Numbered from the stretch's first letter, positions 24,672-34,145 are shown. The stretch is 35,642 bases of DNA from Candidatus Wolframiiraptor gerlachensis (GCA_021323375.2 JAJPCT020000008.1:1-35642), one strand, 5' to 3'. Translations and numbers: made by a program. The notes: generated by a model from the letters alone, not told the origin.

Positions 24672-26656
24672 ATGAAGTATGCGAGTATCCCAGCTCGTGG
24701 GATCAGAGGCGGCCACGCCGAGCCGGATCTCAGGATAGCCTTAGCTGGTCAGGCGAACGTGGGCAAGAGCGTGATTTTTAATCAACTGACAGGACTTCAT
24801 CAGCATATAGCAAACTGGCCCGGGACCACAGTGGATAAGGCGGAGGGAACGCTATATTACAAAGGCCTGATAATGAAGGTTATTGATCTTCCAGGAATAT
24901 ATTCCGCTGACACATCTCTCAATAGAGAGAAGATCTCTAGTGAACTATATCGCGAGGAGAGGCTGGATGTTTGTGGTTAACGTGGTCGATGCAACAGCGC
25001 TTGAGAGACACTTGATCTTCACTCTCCAGCTTCTCGAGCTTGAGAGGCCGCCCATCCTAGTATTGAAACATGATGGATCTAGCGGAGAAGTATGGCATCG
25101 AGATAGATGTGGATGTGCTTAGGAGGAGCTCAGGGTGCCGGTCGTCATGACGATTGCGACGCGCGGGAGGAGTGTGTACCCAGATACTCGATGCCGCTAT
25201 GAGAGCTCCATAGAACCGGATACTCCCAAGAAGATCCGATATGGCAAGGAGGTTGAGGAGAGGGTTGAGAGGCTGGAGGCCGCTCTGGGGGAGATTGACC
25301 CACCATATCCGAGGAGATGGATCGCCCTAAAGCTTCTGGAGAAGGATGAGGAGATATGGGGCCTCGTTGGGGAGAAGAATCCACGGGTTATAGAGCTGGC
25401 CAGCGAGCTGATCACCGAGCTCGAGAGCATCCATGGACACGACTCATTAATCATAATCGCGAATGAGAGAGCTTGCATCGCGAGCCAGATCGCTAGGAGA
25501 TGCATAAGGATAGTGAAGCCCAGAAAACCAACTCTAGGAGATAGATTCGATGAAATCGCAACACATCCGATACTAGAGTTACATTCTCTGCCGCCATAAT
25601 ATTCGCCGGCCTCTTCTCAATAGTCTTCGGGGTCGGCGGAATAATCGCAGAACTCTCCGAGGAATATTTGTCGGAAATCATGCGCGATGCATGGGTTCGT
25701 ATCCTCGGGAATCAACCCGATATCCGAGGTCGGCTGGTCAGCCATCGAGAGCATCTTATTCCTCCTCGGCCTAGCCATACCATACATCCTCCTCTACTTC
25801 CTCACACATTCCTCTTGGAGAACTGGGGATACCTTGCGAGAGTATCATTTCTAATGGATTCTCCAATGCATAAGGTGCAGGCGTCCATGGCAGGCCGTAA
25901 TCCCCATGCTCCTAGGATTCGGCTGCAACGTCCCAGCATGCCTCGCGGCAAGAATCATGGATACATGGAGGGAGAGGATCATAACGATCTTAATGACGAC
26001 GCTCGTGCCATGCTCCGCCGTAACCGTTGTCGTTATGGGGCTAGTGGGAAGATATTTTGGAGTGTCATGGGTCATTGGGCTCTATCTCCTCACACTCCTC
26101 ATCGCCTTCATCCCTAGGCTCCATCGCCTCAAGAATCCTCCCAGGAGTACCACGTTGAGCTGATAATGGAGATGCCGAGCTACAAGGTGCCAAGCATCAA
26201 GACGATACTAACGATGACTTGGATCAGGCTGCGAGAATACCTTGAGATAGCAGCCCCACTCATAATCGCCATAGGAGCACTCGTAAAAGTCCTAGAAATC
26301 TCCGGCCTGTTAGGACTCTGATATCAAGCACCCTAAGCCCGATAACCTCCAGCTGGCTCGGATTACCAAAGGAAACTGGGTGTCCTACTAATCTTTGGAA
26401 TCCTGAGAAAGGAGCTCATACTAACAACGCTCGCGGCACTCCTCGGGACCATAGACTTCTCACAAGCACTCACGCCAAACCAGATGATAACACTCTCCAT
26501 AGTAACAATACTATACATACCATGCGCCACAATCTCCGTCCTACTCAAAGAAACCGGAACAAAACAACCCTAGTAATCACACTAGCGGAAATAAGCCTAG
26601 CAATACTCATCGGCGGAATAGCCTCAAAACTCCTCCTAACTATAGGAATAAGTTAG
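24672..26656 (+). pseudogene. feoB: Ferrous iron transporter FeoB, heavily frameshifted
   Basis: Fe2+ permease with an N-terminal G domain. Intact pieces: G1 LAGQANVGKSVIFNQLTG, G2 NWPGTTVDKAEG, G3 VIDLPGIYS, then in a new frame FVVNVVDATALERHLIFTLQ and MMDLAEKYGIEIDVDVLRR, PVVMTIATRGR, the guanine-dissociation-inhibitor helices (EEIWGLVGEKNPRVIE) and, scattered over several frames, the membrane gate segments with LGFGCNVPA, the Cys-containing gate motif, and ending ASKLLLTIGIS at 26654. At least six frame changes and an internal stop. The ATG at 24672 follows GGAGGG. Together with feoA and the regulator, a dead iron-uptake operon. Confidence 0.85.
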
Positions 26657-27232
26657 GCTTGCAAAGAAAGCGCACATACCCTAAAAAGAGCCTAATCAGC
26701 CCGCATGACTATATTAGCCTGAGAACCCTTAGAACATTCTAAAAAGAAGAAATTGAAAAATAAGTGAGATTTTTCAAGATGTTAAATGATCGGCTCCGCA
26801 TATGATATTAGGTGTAAAATCTATGAAGTGCTTCGGGATTTGGATCTGATTTCATGGCCAGGCTTTGCTAAGAATTATGATTAACATTGTATCATGTTTG
26901 CGTATATTTCCTTTCTTGTTATGCACCTTGATCGCGTATTTTCGTGATAAAGATTTTACAGACCTCTTTCGAAAAGGTTCACCTTAATGTATGATGTGTG
27001 TAGTTGAGTATTTAATTGGGATGGACATTTGGAATGAGGTTTATTATTTATCACCATAAGTTAGCTGTCCTCATATCATACTGGCAAACTTTCTCAGCAG
27101 ATTAGGAAAAAAGCAGGATGATATAATACACGTTATCCTTCATAAGAATCAGAATGCCAGATTGCCCTAAAAAGCCTCTAAGAATTATATGTGCCAAAAT
27201 AGGCATAAGATGTTCCTCAGAGGTGAAGACCT
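26657..27232. other. AT-rich gap without a recognisable gene
   Basis: Between the feoB remnant and the toxin-antitoxin remnant. One open stretch of 32 codons begins at 26786 (MIGSAYDIRCKIYEVLRDLD) and may be a protein fragment, but nothing around it continues the frame. Two similar short strings CCCTAAAAAG occur near 26680 and 27164. Base composition is clearly more AT-rich than the 5000-22785 block. I see no RNA gene or long repeat. Confidence 0.4.
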
Positions 27233-27652
27233 TTAATCTTGTATTGTTATGATCTCGATTCCCATGATGTCTTTGATTACGTCGGTTTTCTTAGCTATGT
27301 CTTTGTCAAGGGTGGCTATGGACTTCGCTCCAATCGCCTTGGCTATAGTAATGTGTAGTAGATCAAGTGTTTTAAGCCTGAGCATGGGAACATGTTTTAG
27401 GCTTTCCTTCACAATAATGTTAAGATCTGTTTCAACTATCGAGGCGCCAAATCTCTTGATAGAGTACATAGCTAGTGGTATTGGTTTCTCCAATTCAGCT
27501 CTTGCTGTAAATGGATGCTAATTCAAGTAGTGTGAGCTGGCTTACAACTCTCCTCTCCATCCAATTGCATAGACATAGCTACCACTTTATCATGATTAGG
27601 GTCCTTTTCATCAACATACGATATGATGACATTTTGTGTCAATATATATCAT
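27233..27652 (-). pseudogene. vapC: VapC-type PIN-domain toxin, frameshifted
   Basis: Ribonuclease toxin remnant. The N-terminal piece MIYIDT(N)VIISYVDEKDP carries the first PIN aspartate; VVSQLTLLELASIYSRAE follows with the second acidic residue; the last and longest piece, readable from 27493, has LKTLDLLHITIAKAIGAKSI and ATLDKDIAKKTDVIKD with the third and fourth acidic positions. Two or three single-base shifts separate them (near 27633, 27556 and 27500). The ATG at 27652 overlaps the stop of the antitoxin remnant as TGATG, the usual vapBC coupling. Confidence 0.75.
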
Positions 27653-27904
27653 CAATGTCTCTCCTCTTCCAGCATCTTACTCAGTCTACCGTGAGCGATC
27701 CTGAAGCCCGACTTCTCGAGCTCCTCAACATCCCTATACACCTGCTCCTAGAACCCCACTTCCCTCACAACCTCATTCTCAAGCCCTCTTTTCAATGAGA
27801 ATATTGAATGCATGAGACCTGCTTCTAGCAAGCCCATACCTAACCATCTTATCGGCTAGTTCAACAACCTCCTACGAACCTTTAATAGATACCGTAGTGC
27901 TCAT
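27652..27904 (-). pseudogene. vapB: VapB-type antitoxin, in-frame stop and frameshift
   Basis: Reads MSTTVSIKGS, TAG stop at codon 11, then EVVELADKMVRYGLARSRSHA, FNILIEK, and after a shift VYRDVEELEKSGFRIAHGRL and SKMLEEERH before TGA. Helix-rich with the DNA-binding region at the start, as in antitoxins of archaeal vapBC pairs. The in-frame stop and one or two shifts inactivate it. It is first in the transcript, behind an operator-like inverted repeat. Confidence 0.65.
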
Positions 27905-27925
27905 TTACCATACATACTTAGTAGT

Positions 27926-27949
27926 TACCATGGTATATAAAGATATACC
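27926..27949. promoter_or_regulatory. vapBC promoter with operator-like palindromes
   Basis: Perfect inverted repeat GGTATAT-AAAG-ATATACC (27932-27949) overlaps a minus-strand TATA box CTTTATATA, next to the palindrome TACCATGGTA (27926-27935). Located 22-45 nt before the antitoxin start, the usual place for autoregulation by the antitoxin-toxin complex. Confidence 0.55.
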
Positions 27950-28907
27950 TTAATAGTTTGTGGTATCAAGATGCAGCGATTACATGTTGCCTACAAGCCT
28001 CCTTTTACTATTAGGAACATAGCGTCTTTTATCCAAATTTGAAGGTTTGGAGGCTCCTAAGCTCCGGGAGTTTATAAGTAAGTGAAGAAAAATATCGCCT
28101 TTGGTTTTCTTTTATGTCACAGGGATCTAAAATTTTGTCGCACGAGTTAGCAATGAGTGAGAGGTTTGGGCTTTCGTGAAAAAGTTATGGGCTCTCCTTG
28201 TACCCATGTTCATGGCCGTGGATTCTGCCATCGTGAATAATCCGAAGATGCTCATAGAGACTCTTTTTATAGGAGGCTTCATCCTAGAGTTTAGGAGCCT
28301 GAATAACAGCCCCAATGCATATGTCTCACAATCCTGGAAAGACTTGGGCTATCCGTAGCCCTCTGTAGACTCCCGCTTCGGTAATTTCGGAAACCCGACC
28401 CCAGAAAGTAGAGTAAAAGTGTATTTTCCTTTAAAACTTCTTTATAAGCTTCGATATGGAAGCCGACAAATCAGAAAAATGATGTTAAAAATTAATTCTG
28501 ATTCGAGATGGAGAACCTTTGAGAGAAACAAGGGGTTGCCTGAAGATGGCTCGGTGGCTTTGCATGGCAAGAGATCGCTGAAAAGAACCAAAAGAACAAT
28601 ATGTTATCTCCTCGAGCTGGGCCTATCCCCCTCGCTGTAGGCTATAATGTTAGCAGGATTGCCAGCAGATGAGCAGGATTGCTGGAGAGGGGCCATATTA
28701 ATCATGCTCGAAAACAAAACTTGCAGAACATTTTATACATGTGGATCTGTTTTACTAACAGGCTGTTGCTCACGTTTAGTAAAGATTATATAGGGGTTGA
28801 TGGGTTTTGTTCGGACTTATCCCTTCATACCGGATTTAGGGCTGGTCTCCTAGTTTTCGATATTTGTCGTAATCAGGGCCGTTTCTTCCTTCTACTATCT
28901 TTACTAC
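27950..28907. other. AT-rich stretch without a convincing gene
   Basis: Several short open frames exist. The best is 28170-28358 on the + strand (GTG start), a 60-codon frame with a hydrophobic start KKLWALLVPMFMAVDSAIV and a charged tail ending WKDLGYP; it could be a fragment of a membrane protein but matches nothing I know. A fragment from 27971 reads MQRLHVAYKPPFTIRNIASF and stops. The string AGCAGGATTGC occurs twice at about 28652 and 28672. No RNA gene or long repeat is seen. Confidence 0.35.
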
Positions 28908-29641
28908 ATGCAACCTCAGTTTACTACCTCCACCTCCTCTACCAGCATTCTGCTCACCGATCCGTCTAGGATTTATCTAGAGGTTGAGATCTCAAGTGTA
29001 GATGGTGTCAAGGGGTTTAGTGTTATCGCGGTGATCAATGTGGAGAATGTGGATTTCCTGCTTTTTAGGCCTATTGATGTATGGACCGATGATCTATCAG
29101 CTATTGGCTTGAGTGGCAGGATGCTGCTGGTGTCGAGTAACAATAACTATACGATTGATATGCCATGCATCATGAGGCTTAACGTCTCTTGTCCTCTGAT
29201 AACAGCGGATTATTCCTGGCTATGACATGCCGCCTCAGAATTGAGTCTGGAAGATATCTGAGTATCAATAGAGCTCTCTTGGAGCGAGGCTAAGGGTCGT
29301 GGCGGATTTACCTATCACTCTTTCCAAAGCTGAGGGACTCCACAAGATCCTACGCATTGATCGTCGATAAGACTAAAGCCTCTACGGGCCGGTCAGGCTA
29401 CTACGAGTCCACCGCGCATATATATGGATCTTTGAGGCCGCTGGAGAGGAGTATAGAAAGTTCAGGCTTGAGTCGACATCGCTGGAGACCGAGGAAGATG
29501 ATGGCGGTTCTTGAGGTGCCGGTCAAGAAGCAAGGTTCATACTATCAAGCACTAGTAATAATGAAGGCTAAGCCTGAAGAATATCTGTTAAGAATCACGA
29601 ACTCGATGAGCCTCAAGATAGAGCTAAGAGTGGAAGAATAG
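28908..29641 (+). pseudogene. Unidentified secreted-type protein, probably frameshifted
   Basis: The first frame (28908-29225) reads MQPQFTTSTSSTSILL, a Thr/Ser linker typical of archaeal exported proteins, then beta-rich IYLEVEISSVDGVKGFSVIA, VINVENVDFLLFRPIDVWTD and MLLVSSNNNYTIDMP. In-frame hydrophobic codons directly upstream (IFVVIRAVSSFYYLYY) suggest a lost membrane anchor. Downstream, in other frames, PITLSKAEGL, RLLRVHRAYIWIFEAAGEEY and VLEVPVKKQGSYYQALVIMK continue a similar beta-rich protein and end LRITNSMSLKIELRVEE at 29641. I do not recognise the family. Either one broken gene of about 240 codons or two small genes. Confidence 0.4.
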
Positions 29642-29806
29642 TCTTTAACAAAATCCGGCAGGGAAATAATCTAATACGGAATCATGTTTTCCCCATCACG
29701 ATTAGGCCTTTTTCAGCTCCCTCAGCCTCCAGCCTCCCTGACCATATTATTGATTCAAGCCTGAATCGCGAGGGTTAACTGCCTAACATCACATCGCAGT
29801 AGATCA

Positions 29807-29953
29807 TCAATTGCCGAGACCAAGCTCCATCCACATAAAATCAAGCATCTTAACAATCGAATAATGCTGCCGCCTCCTAACAACCACCGGATTAACCTTA
29901 AAATACTGTCTCAAACAATCCTCAAACTGATTGGGGTCGGGGACCTCCCCCAC
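29807..29953 (-). CDS. Possible 48-residue fragment, unknown
   Basis: GTG at 29953, sixteen bases from the tRNA-Arg gene and pointing away from it. Product has a plausible helical core (NQFEDCLRQYFKVNPVVV, then YSIVKMLDFMWMELGLGN). The frame stays open upstream into the antisense of the tRNA, so this may be the C-terminal remnant of a longer gene rather than a complete one. No family recognised. Confidence 0.25.
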   Translation of the reverse strand: MGEVPDPNQFEDCLRQYFKVNPVVVRRRQHYSIVKMLDFMWMELGLGN

Positions 29954-29968
29954 TTGAGCAACGATTTT

Positions 29969-30041
29969 GGGCCCGTAGCTCAGCTTGGATAGAGCATCGG
30001 CCTTCTAAGCCGGGGGTCGGGGTTCAAGTCCCCCGGGCCCG
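29969..30041 (+). tRNA. tRNA-Arg (TCT), integration target
   Basis: Acceptor GGGCCCG/CGGGCCC with discriminator G (CCA not encoded), D arm GCTC/GAGC, anticodon stem TCGGC/GCCGG with loop CTTCTAA, anticodon TCT at 30004-30006. The T arm has only four G and four C available once the acceptor is paired, one pair short of normal. The 3' part from 30002 is repeated at 34321, marking this gene as the integration site of the downstream element. Confidence 0.9.
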
Positions 30042-30042
30042 C
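30002..30042 (+). repeat. attL: 3' part of tRNA-Arg
   Basis: 41 nt from the anticodon loop (CTTCTAA) to the base after the discriminator. Differs from attR by one fewer G in the T-stem 5' side and by CCGGG versus CAGG at the acceptor junction. Direct orientation with 34321-34361. Confidence 0.85.
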
Positions 30043-30059
30043 TATTTCAAACGGAATAA

Positions 30060-30908
30060 GCCCTTCACGGCCTGTTAAGAATTCCTTTACGCTGCCCGTT
30101 AAAGGATTTTAACAGGGTTTTAGAGGATTTCCTCCAATATCTCCTGAAAACCTACTCAAGGAAATACGCTGTAGAAATCTATTCTTATGCCCGGAAATAT
30201 GGATATCAAGTCCTTTTTGAGAAGAATCTCCAACATTTTTACCGGCTGAATGATTTTCAACGGCTTGACGCAATGAAGGCCATGAGTCTGCTCTCAAGGT
30301 TTCTAGGCCGCTATGATGATTGGAAAAAATTACGTGAGAGACATGGGCTGAGGTGGGCCACAAATGATAATTTCATCCCATTGTTCAGCCTCCCGCCTTT
30401 TCCTAAGCTTTTAGAGGATGCTAAAAGCATGATAAACGCTTTGGTGGGGAGGTTTCTACATGAGGTGGAGTTTATGGCCCTGAGCGGGCTAAGGCCGCGG
30501 AGGCCATAATGGCAATTTAAGGTCTCTGCAAGATGCATAGAGAAGATTACTTTAACACTGAGCTAAAGGTTTTGGAGCATTTCCGCTTTCCACAGGTTTT
30601 CTTCAGAAGGTGTAAGCGGGCCTTCATCACGGTCCTTAATGATCATCTTTTAATGGCTCTTTGAAAGGCCGCGCCCATCACCTATAACATGCTGAGAATG
30701 TATCTTAGGCGGAGAGGCATGCGCCCATGCTTCAACGTCTTCAGAAAACTCTTTGCAACCTTTCTCTGCGGCAAAGGGTTAGAGGCGGAGCTGGTGGATT
30801 ACCCGCAGGGCTCGCGTCCCAAACACGGTCTTCATGCGCCACTATTTTTCACCTGACGTCAGGCCAGGTGCAGTGGAAAAGTCCGCGCCCTTTACCGGAG
30901 CTGCGTGA
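30060..30908 (+). pseudogene. Archaeal tyrosine-family integrase, broken
   Basis: Open from 30060 to 30509: FLQYLLKTYSRKYAVEIYSY, a SAM-like core-binding part, then LLSRFLGRYDDWKKLRERHG, a SLPPFP linker and FMALSGLRP with the first catalytic Arg. After shifts: TELKVLEHFRFPQVFFRRCK, an in-frame TGA, APITYNMLRMYLRRRGMRPC, the K-box/second Arg region FNVFRKLFATFLCGKGLEAE, then LVDY-QGRVPNTVFMRHYF with the nucleophilic Tyr, stop at 30906. This order and the QGR-xP-xxVFxRHYF ending are typical of archaeal plasmid/virus integrases. No start codon precedes the first readable residue, and there are at least three disruptions. It lies 19 nt after attL and reads away from the tRNA. Confidence 0.75.
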
Positions 30909-30952
30909 GTTATTATTCAATGGGTTTATGCCACTCCACGCGCTCAAGCTCA

Positions 30953-32731
30953 TTATCCTCCCGCCAGCCACCGTCTGCAGAACAAACTGGTAGAGGCCGC
31001 GCCTAAGCCTTTTTCACCTTCCCCTATGTCCCTGTAAAAACTGGCAGCGCCTGGTGGATCTCCCTTGATCGTATAGGGTGAGGTCTCATAGACCTCTTTT
31101 AGGGCGTAAAGACTCCCTCAGGCTTCTGCAGAGCCACAGTCTCACTGTAGCGGCAGACGGCTGCCAGCCTCGTCCCTAGCCGAGCTCCGCGCCCTTCTGT
31201 AAAGGCTTGAAGCCGCCTTTATCAAGCTCCAATAGATAGGAGTCAAGCCACATTAACCCTGTTCTTGACTATGCGCAGCTGGTAAAAGTCCTGAATCCGC
31301 TCTAACAAAAACACCGTCAGCTATACCTGTGATAGCGCTGCTGCCGCGTATTTCCATCCAAAATATTCGCGTGTAAAAGGCTGCGCCTTTCTCAAGCGAT
31401 GAATAAGTATAATTGTTACATTATGTTTCATGCATATGGCCTTCAGCCTCCGCATTAGCTGGTAAACCCGGATATTATCATTTTCCGCCGTGAATTTGTA
31501 TCACTGCACTCAGGTTATCAATGATGACTAAGCCTCGTGGCTATACTCCGTTATGGCCCTCTCAAGCGCGGCCACTGCCCTTTACTTTCAAGGCTCAAGC
31601 CGCCGCCCAAGAAAAAGAGGCCATCACCTGGAATATCATCCGTTATCAACTCCATCCTCTGCTTTAGCAGTTGATAAGTGAGTTCTCAAAATCAATGAGT
31701 AAAACGTTTGTTTTGGCGGCGTTAAATGCGTCAAAGATCCTCTCACCTTTTACAATCTTCTAGAGAGAGGTCAAGGCGCCATGAAGCTTTTACCTCTCCC
31801 GGGCGCCCTGCTAGAATGATCAACGAGCCGCGCGGCAAAAAGCGGCTCAGAAATATAATCAATGGCACTCCACTTCCCTTACCACGTCTGAAAATTTTTG
31901 ATGCTCAAAGTTTCCGTGGATTCTCCTCTTTCTCACTGGAGAGAAGCCCCACCTTTGACAGAAAGTTTTTCAGTGAATAAGCCTTTCCGTCATGAAAATC
32001 ATAGAAATATCCTTTGTCTTTTGCGGAGATAAAAGATGGATGCTTATCCGCTGGGCATGAAAAGGGCAGTGATAAAGCGCGTAGCGGTGTGCTATCATAA
32101 GCCAGCCTGTCCCGTGAAAAAGTCTTGAGCCATCTCCAAGTAATGCTTGAGCCTATCTCCATTCCATCATCTACCGTCGCGCCTTTTTCATTAGTGTTAT
32201 GTTTTAGCTCAAGAATTAACTCCCGCCTCATGTAAAAGCGCGTGAACATGTTATTAGCGTCATCAATGATGCGGATGCTGTTATCATTTAGCTTGAGATA
32301 GCCCTCAGACGGGTGCATTATGACAAATTTGTTAAAGAGTAGCTCAATCTTACTTCCATCCTCTAATTCCACGGAGAATCTCTCCGGCTCCTTTACGCTG
32401 TAATAATAGGCGTGTAGGCCGCCGCGCGGCGTCCTTTCCAATTTTGTGATGGGCAGATGCTTCAGTAATGGCCTCCATCTCTCCTCCGGCATGTCAAAAT
32501 CAACGCAGGAAAGATAAAGGCCATCAAGCGTTTTTTGTAGAAAGACGCCCAGGGCGTTAGCGCCCTCCCAGTTTAAGTCCTCCAGCTCCTCCCGGCCCTG
32601 GCCATTTCTGAGCCATTTTTCCAGCGCCCCGGACTTCATTAGTGGCCGTTTTCTCCATTTTTCGTCATTCCTCCAGACGTGTAGGGGGCCGCAATCAGGC
32701 CTTTCTCATGCCAGGCCAGGGCCGCCCGCAA
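30953..32731 (-). pseudogene. Primase-polymerase / RecA-like helicase replication protein, frameshifted
   Basis: N-terminal AEP prim-pol domain: LAWHEKGL and, in a second frame, VWRNDEKWRKRPLMKSGALE, then an undamaged stretch 32639-31905 with LSCVDFDMPEE (metal-binding D-x-D), TPRGGLHAYYY and FVIMHPSEGYLKL, followed by a zinc-primase-like SCPADKHPSFISAKDKGYFY. After a stop at 31905 the helicase continues in other frames: FLPRGSLIILAGRPGEGKSF (Walker A after one-base repair), NVLLIDFENS (Walker B), VYQLMRRLKAICMKHNVTII, LIHRLRKAQPFTREYFGWKY and ALKEVYETSPYTIKG to the stop at 30953. The order prim-pol then helicase matches replication proteins of small archaeal plasmids. At least six disruptions. 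The TTG at 32731 is the likeliest original start. Confidence 0.7.
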
Positions 32732-32806
32732 AGTTTATTAGCTAAAGGGCCCCACACTACTCTCCGCGCGCCGCTGGAGGTGGGAGGGGTCTTCCACGCC
32801 TATTCC

Positions 32807-32932
32807 TCACCTCCATGATCCCTCTTCCCAGCCATCCGGCCTCTTTAGCATGACCAGCCGTGTAAAAGAAAACACTTTGAGGCCGTCTCCCTCCGCGCCC
32901 CTCTTCCCACTCAAGCAATAGCGCCTTCTCAT
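32807..32932 (-). CDS. 41-residue protein of unknown function in the element
   Basis: Starts with ATG overlapping the stop of the nuclease-zinc gene (ATGA), a coupling typical of compact operons. The product MRRRYCLSGKRGAEGDGLKV followed by FSFTRLVMLKRPDGWEEGSW is basic, with no recognised domain. The frame between it and the primase gene is short of other genes. Could be truncated. Confidence 0.4.
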   Translation of the reverse strand: MRRRYCLSGKRGAEGDGLKVFSFTRLVMLKRPDGWEEGSWR

Positions 32933-33410
32933 TGCAAACCACATGATCCACATTTTGGGCAGACAAACCTGTTACAGGCGGTGCAGTAATCTGCATTCTT
33001 TATTTCAAACTCACAACCACAAAGCCAACAGCGGTACGCATATTCATACCTACAATGCATGCATTTCAAACCTTCCACTAAATGTATTTTTGAACGCTTT
33101 TCCACACCTGTAACATTTCAGTGTAATGTATCTGACCCCATCTTGGTTTTATGAAATGCTCAAAGTCATTTGAAAAACATAAAATACTTATGTTAAAGGT
33201 GTCCGCTATCTTCTGCAGTTTTTCAACGTCATTCTTTTCAGATAATTAAAAAATTTAACAAAATAGATTTTGTCATCCTTCAAGCAGACAAAATCAAAGG
33301 CATCATCAATTATTTTAAGGGGAGTGGAAGCTGCGCTGCCTTAGCCTCTCCTCCGCCAAAACATGCATGAGATTTTGCGGGTTAATTGTTTGACTGCGCC
33401 TCATTTCCAT
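32929..33410 (-). pseudogene. Nuclease-like protein with a C-terminal CxxC zinc-knuckle domain, frameshifted
   Basis: N-terminal piece MEMRRSQTINPQNLMHVLAE, then in another frame IIDDAFDFVCLKDDKIYFVK, which has the FDFV...(Y/F)FV(E)VK shape of PD-(D/E)XK nucleases, then KNDVEKLQKIADTFNISILC and FSNDFEHFIKPRWGQ. A further shift leads into a cysteine-rich tail: LKCYRCGKAF, KCMHCRYEYAYRCWLCGCEF, YCTACNRFVCPKCGSCGLQ, five or more CxxC pairs. At least three shifts. Together they read as one protein of about 155 residues, a DNA-acting enzyme with several zinc sites. The catalytic Glu-x-Lys is damaged by the shift at the end of YFVK, so the nuclease call is tentative. Confidence 0.5.
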
Positions 33411-33556
33411 CACCCACCCTGAAGATAATCACTCTATCCGCTAGAATCTTCTGCCTGACGCTCTGTCCTTTTTCAAACATATTTTTAGGTAGAGACACAG
33501 ACTAGGCTTCTGCCCAGCTGAATAACTTTCACCAGCCTAATGTTTTGATGCCTCAT
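33382..33556 (-). pseudogene. AbrB/SpoVT-like DNA-binding protein, one frameshift
   Basis: 58 residues if the frame is repaired: MRHQNIRLVKVIQLGRSLVC, then VSLPKNMFEKGQSVRQKILA and DRVIIFRVGDGNEAQSNN. Matches the swapped-hairpin AbrB pattern (KViqlGrSl.vslPK..fekGq.V). A shift near 33503 breaks it. First gene of the element's minus-strand operon, with a TATA box 20-30 nt upstream and a 29-nt overlap with the next gene; probable plasmid copy or transcription regulator. Confidence 0.6.
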
Positions 33557-33575
33557 CAGGAAAAGCGTGGAAACT

Positions 33576-33587
33576 GATATATATATT
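33576..33587 (-). promoter_or_regulatory. TATA box for the element's minus-strand operon
   Basis: Minus-strand AAATATATATATC, centred 27 nt before the AbrB-like ATG; fits a leaderless start. Confidence 0.6.
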
Positions 33588-33752
33588 TGCTTAACTTCAA
33601 AGACACCTGAAAATGCAAAATTCATTCAAACATTTTTTATCTTCAACCGCCGCCTCTCATGGAGGGTAAAGGGAGCGCGCCCCCGCTTTGAGGAGAGACC
33701 CTGGGGGCCTTTAAATATTGGATATCCTCCACCATGCTGAGCTATTATTTAA

Positions 33753-33770
33753 CTTTTTCCATGGAAAAAG
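33753..33770. repeat. Perfect 18-bp palindrome
   Basis: CTTTTTCCATGGAAAAAG, identical to its reverse complement; a possible protein-binding site. Confidence 0.8.
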
Positions 33771-33839
33771 GCGGTATTACTACTTACTCTATATAGATTC
33801 ATTTTCAGGGAAAAGTTTAAATAGCGCGGAACAAACTGG

Positions 33840-33920
33840 AAAAACCAGGGAAAGGCTCCTTTTGCCTTGAAAAGCCCGGAGCAGGCTCCTTTTGGCTAAA
33901 AGAACCTTTTCCTGGTTTTT
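33840..33920. repeat. Imperfect inverted repeat with internal direct repeats
   Basis: Left arm AAAAACCAGGGAAAGGCTCC and right arm GAACCTTTTCCTGGTTTTT are near-complementary, able to form a long hairpin. GGCTCCTTTTG occurs at 33854 and 33884. Confidence 0.65.
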
Positions 33921-34055
33921 GGAAAACGGAAGAAAATATTAAACCACTATTTAAATGTTGCGCAAATTTTAAATAGGTAATACTGCTACTTTTAACAGTT
34001 TGTATATTATATGTAAAAGTGCTGGTACATACCAATGCTAGTAATACGCGCATTG

Positions 34056-34073
34056 ATGTACATTTTTGTACAT
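34056..34073. repeat. Perfect inverted repeat ATGTACA-TTTT-TGTACAT
   Basis: Seven-base arms around TTTT, about 75 nt before the small gene at 34146; a candidate operator. Confidence 0.7.
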
Positions 34074-34145
34074 TGTAAAGGGGCATGTCCCACCCTTTTT
34101 ACGTTTTGGGGAGAAACTTTTTACGGGCGCGGCCCATTATCATAT

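Larger units (their letters stand above)
33588..34145. other. Noncoding control or origin-like region of the element
   Basis: No credible gene over about 550 bp. It is AT-rich and holds an 18-bp perfect palindrome (33753-33770), a long imperfect inverted repeat (33840-33920) containing two direct copies of GGCTCCTTTTG 30 bp apart, a 7-bp-arm palindrome (34056-34073) and TTTAAATA-type boxes. It lies upstream of the replication operon, where plasmid origins often sit. Confidence 0.45.

Noticed and set aside
28419..28640. 73-codon open frame MYFPLKLLYKL on the + strand
   Set aside because: Basic, low-complexity product without a start signal or any continuation; looks like chance in AT-rich DNA.
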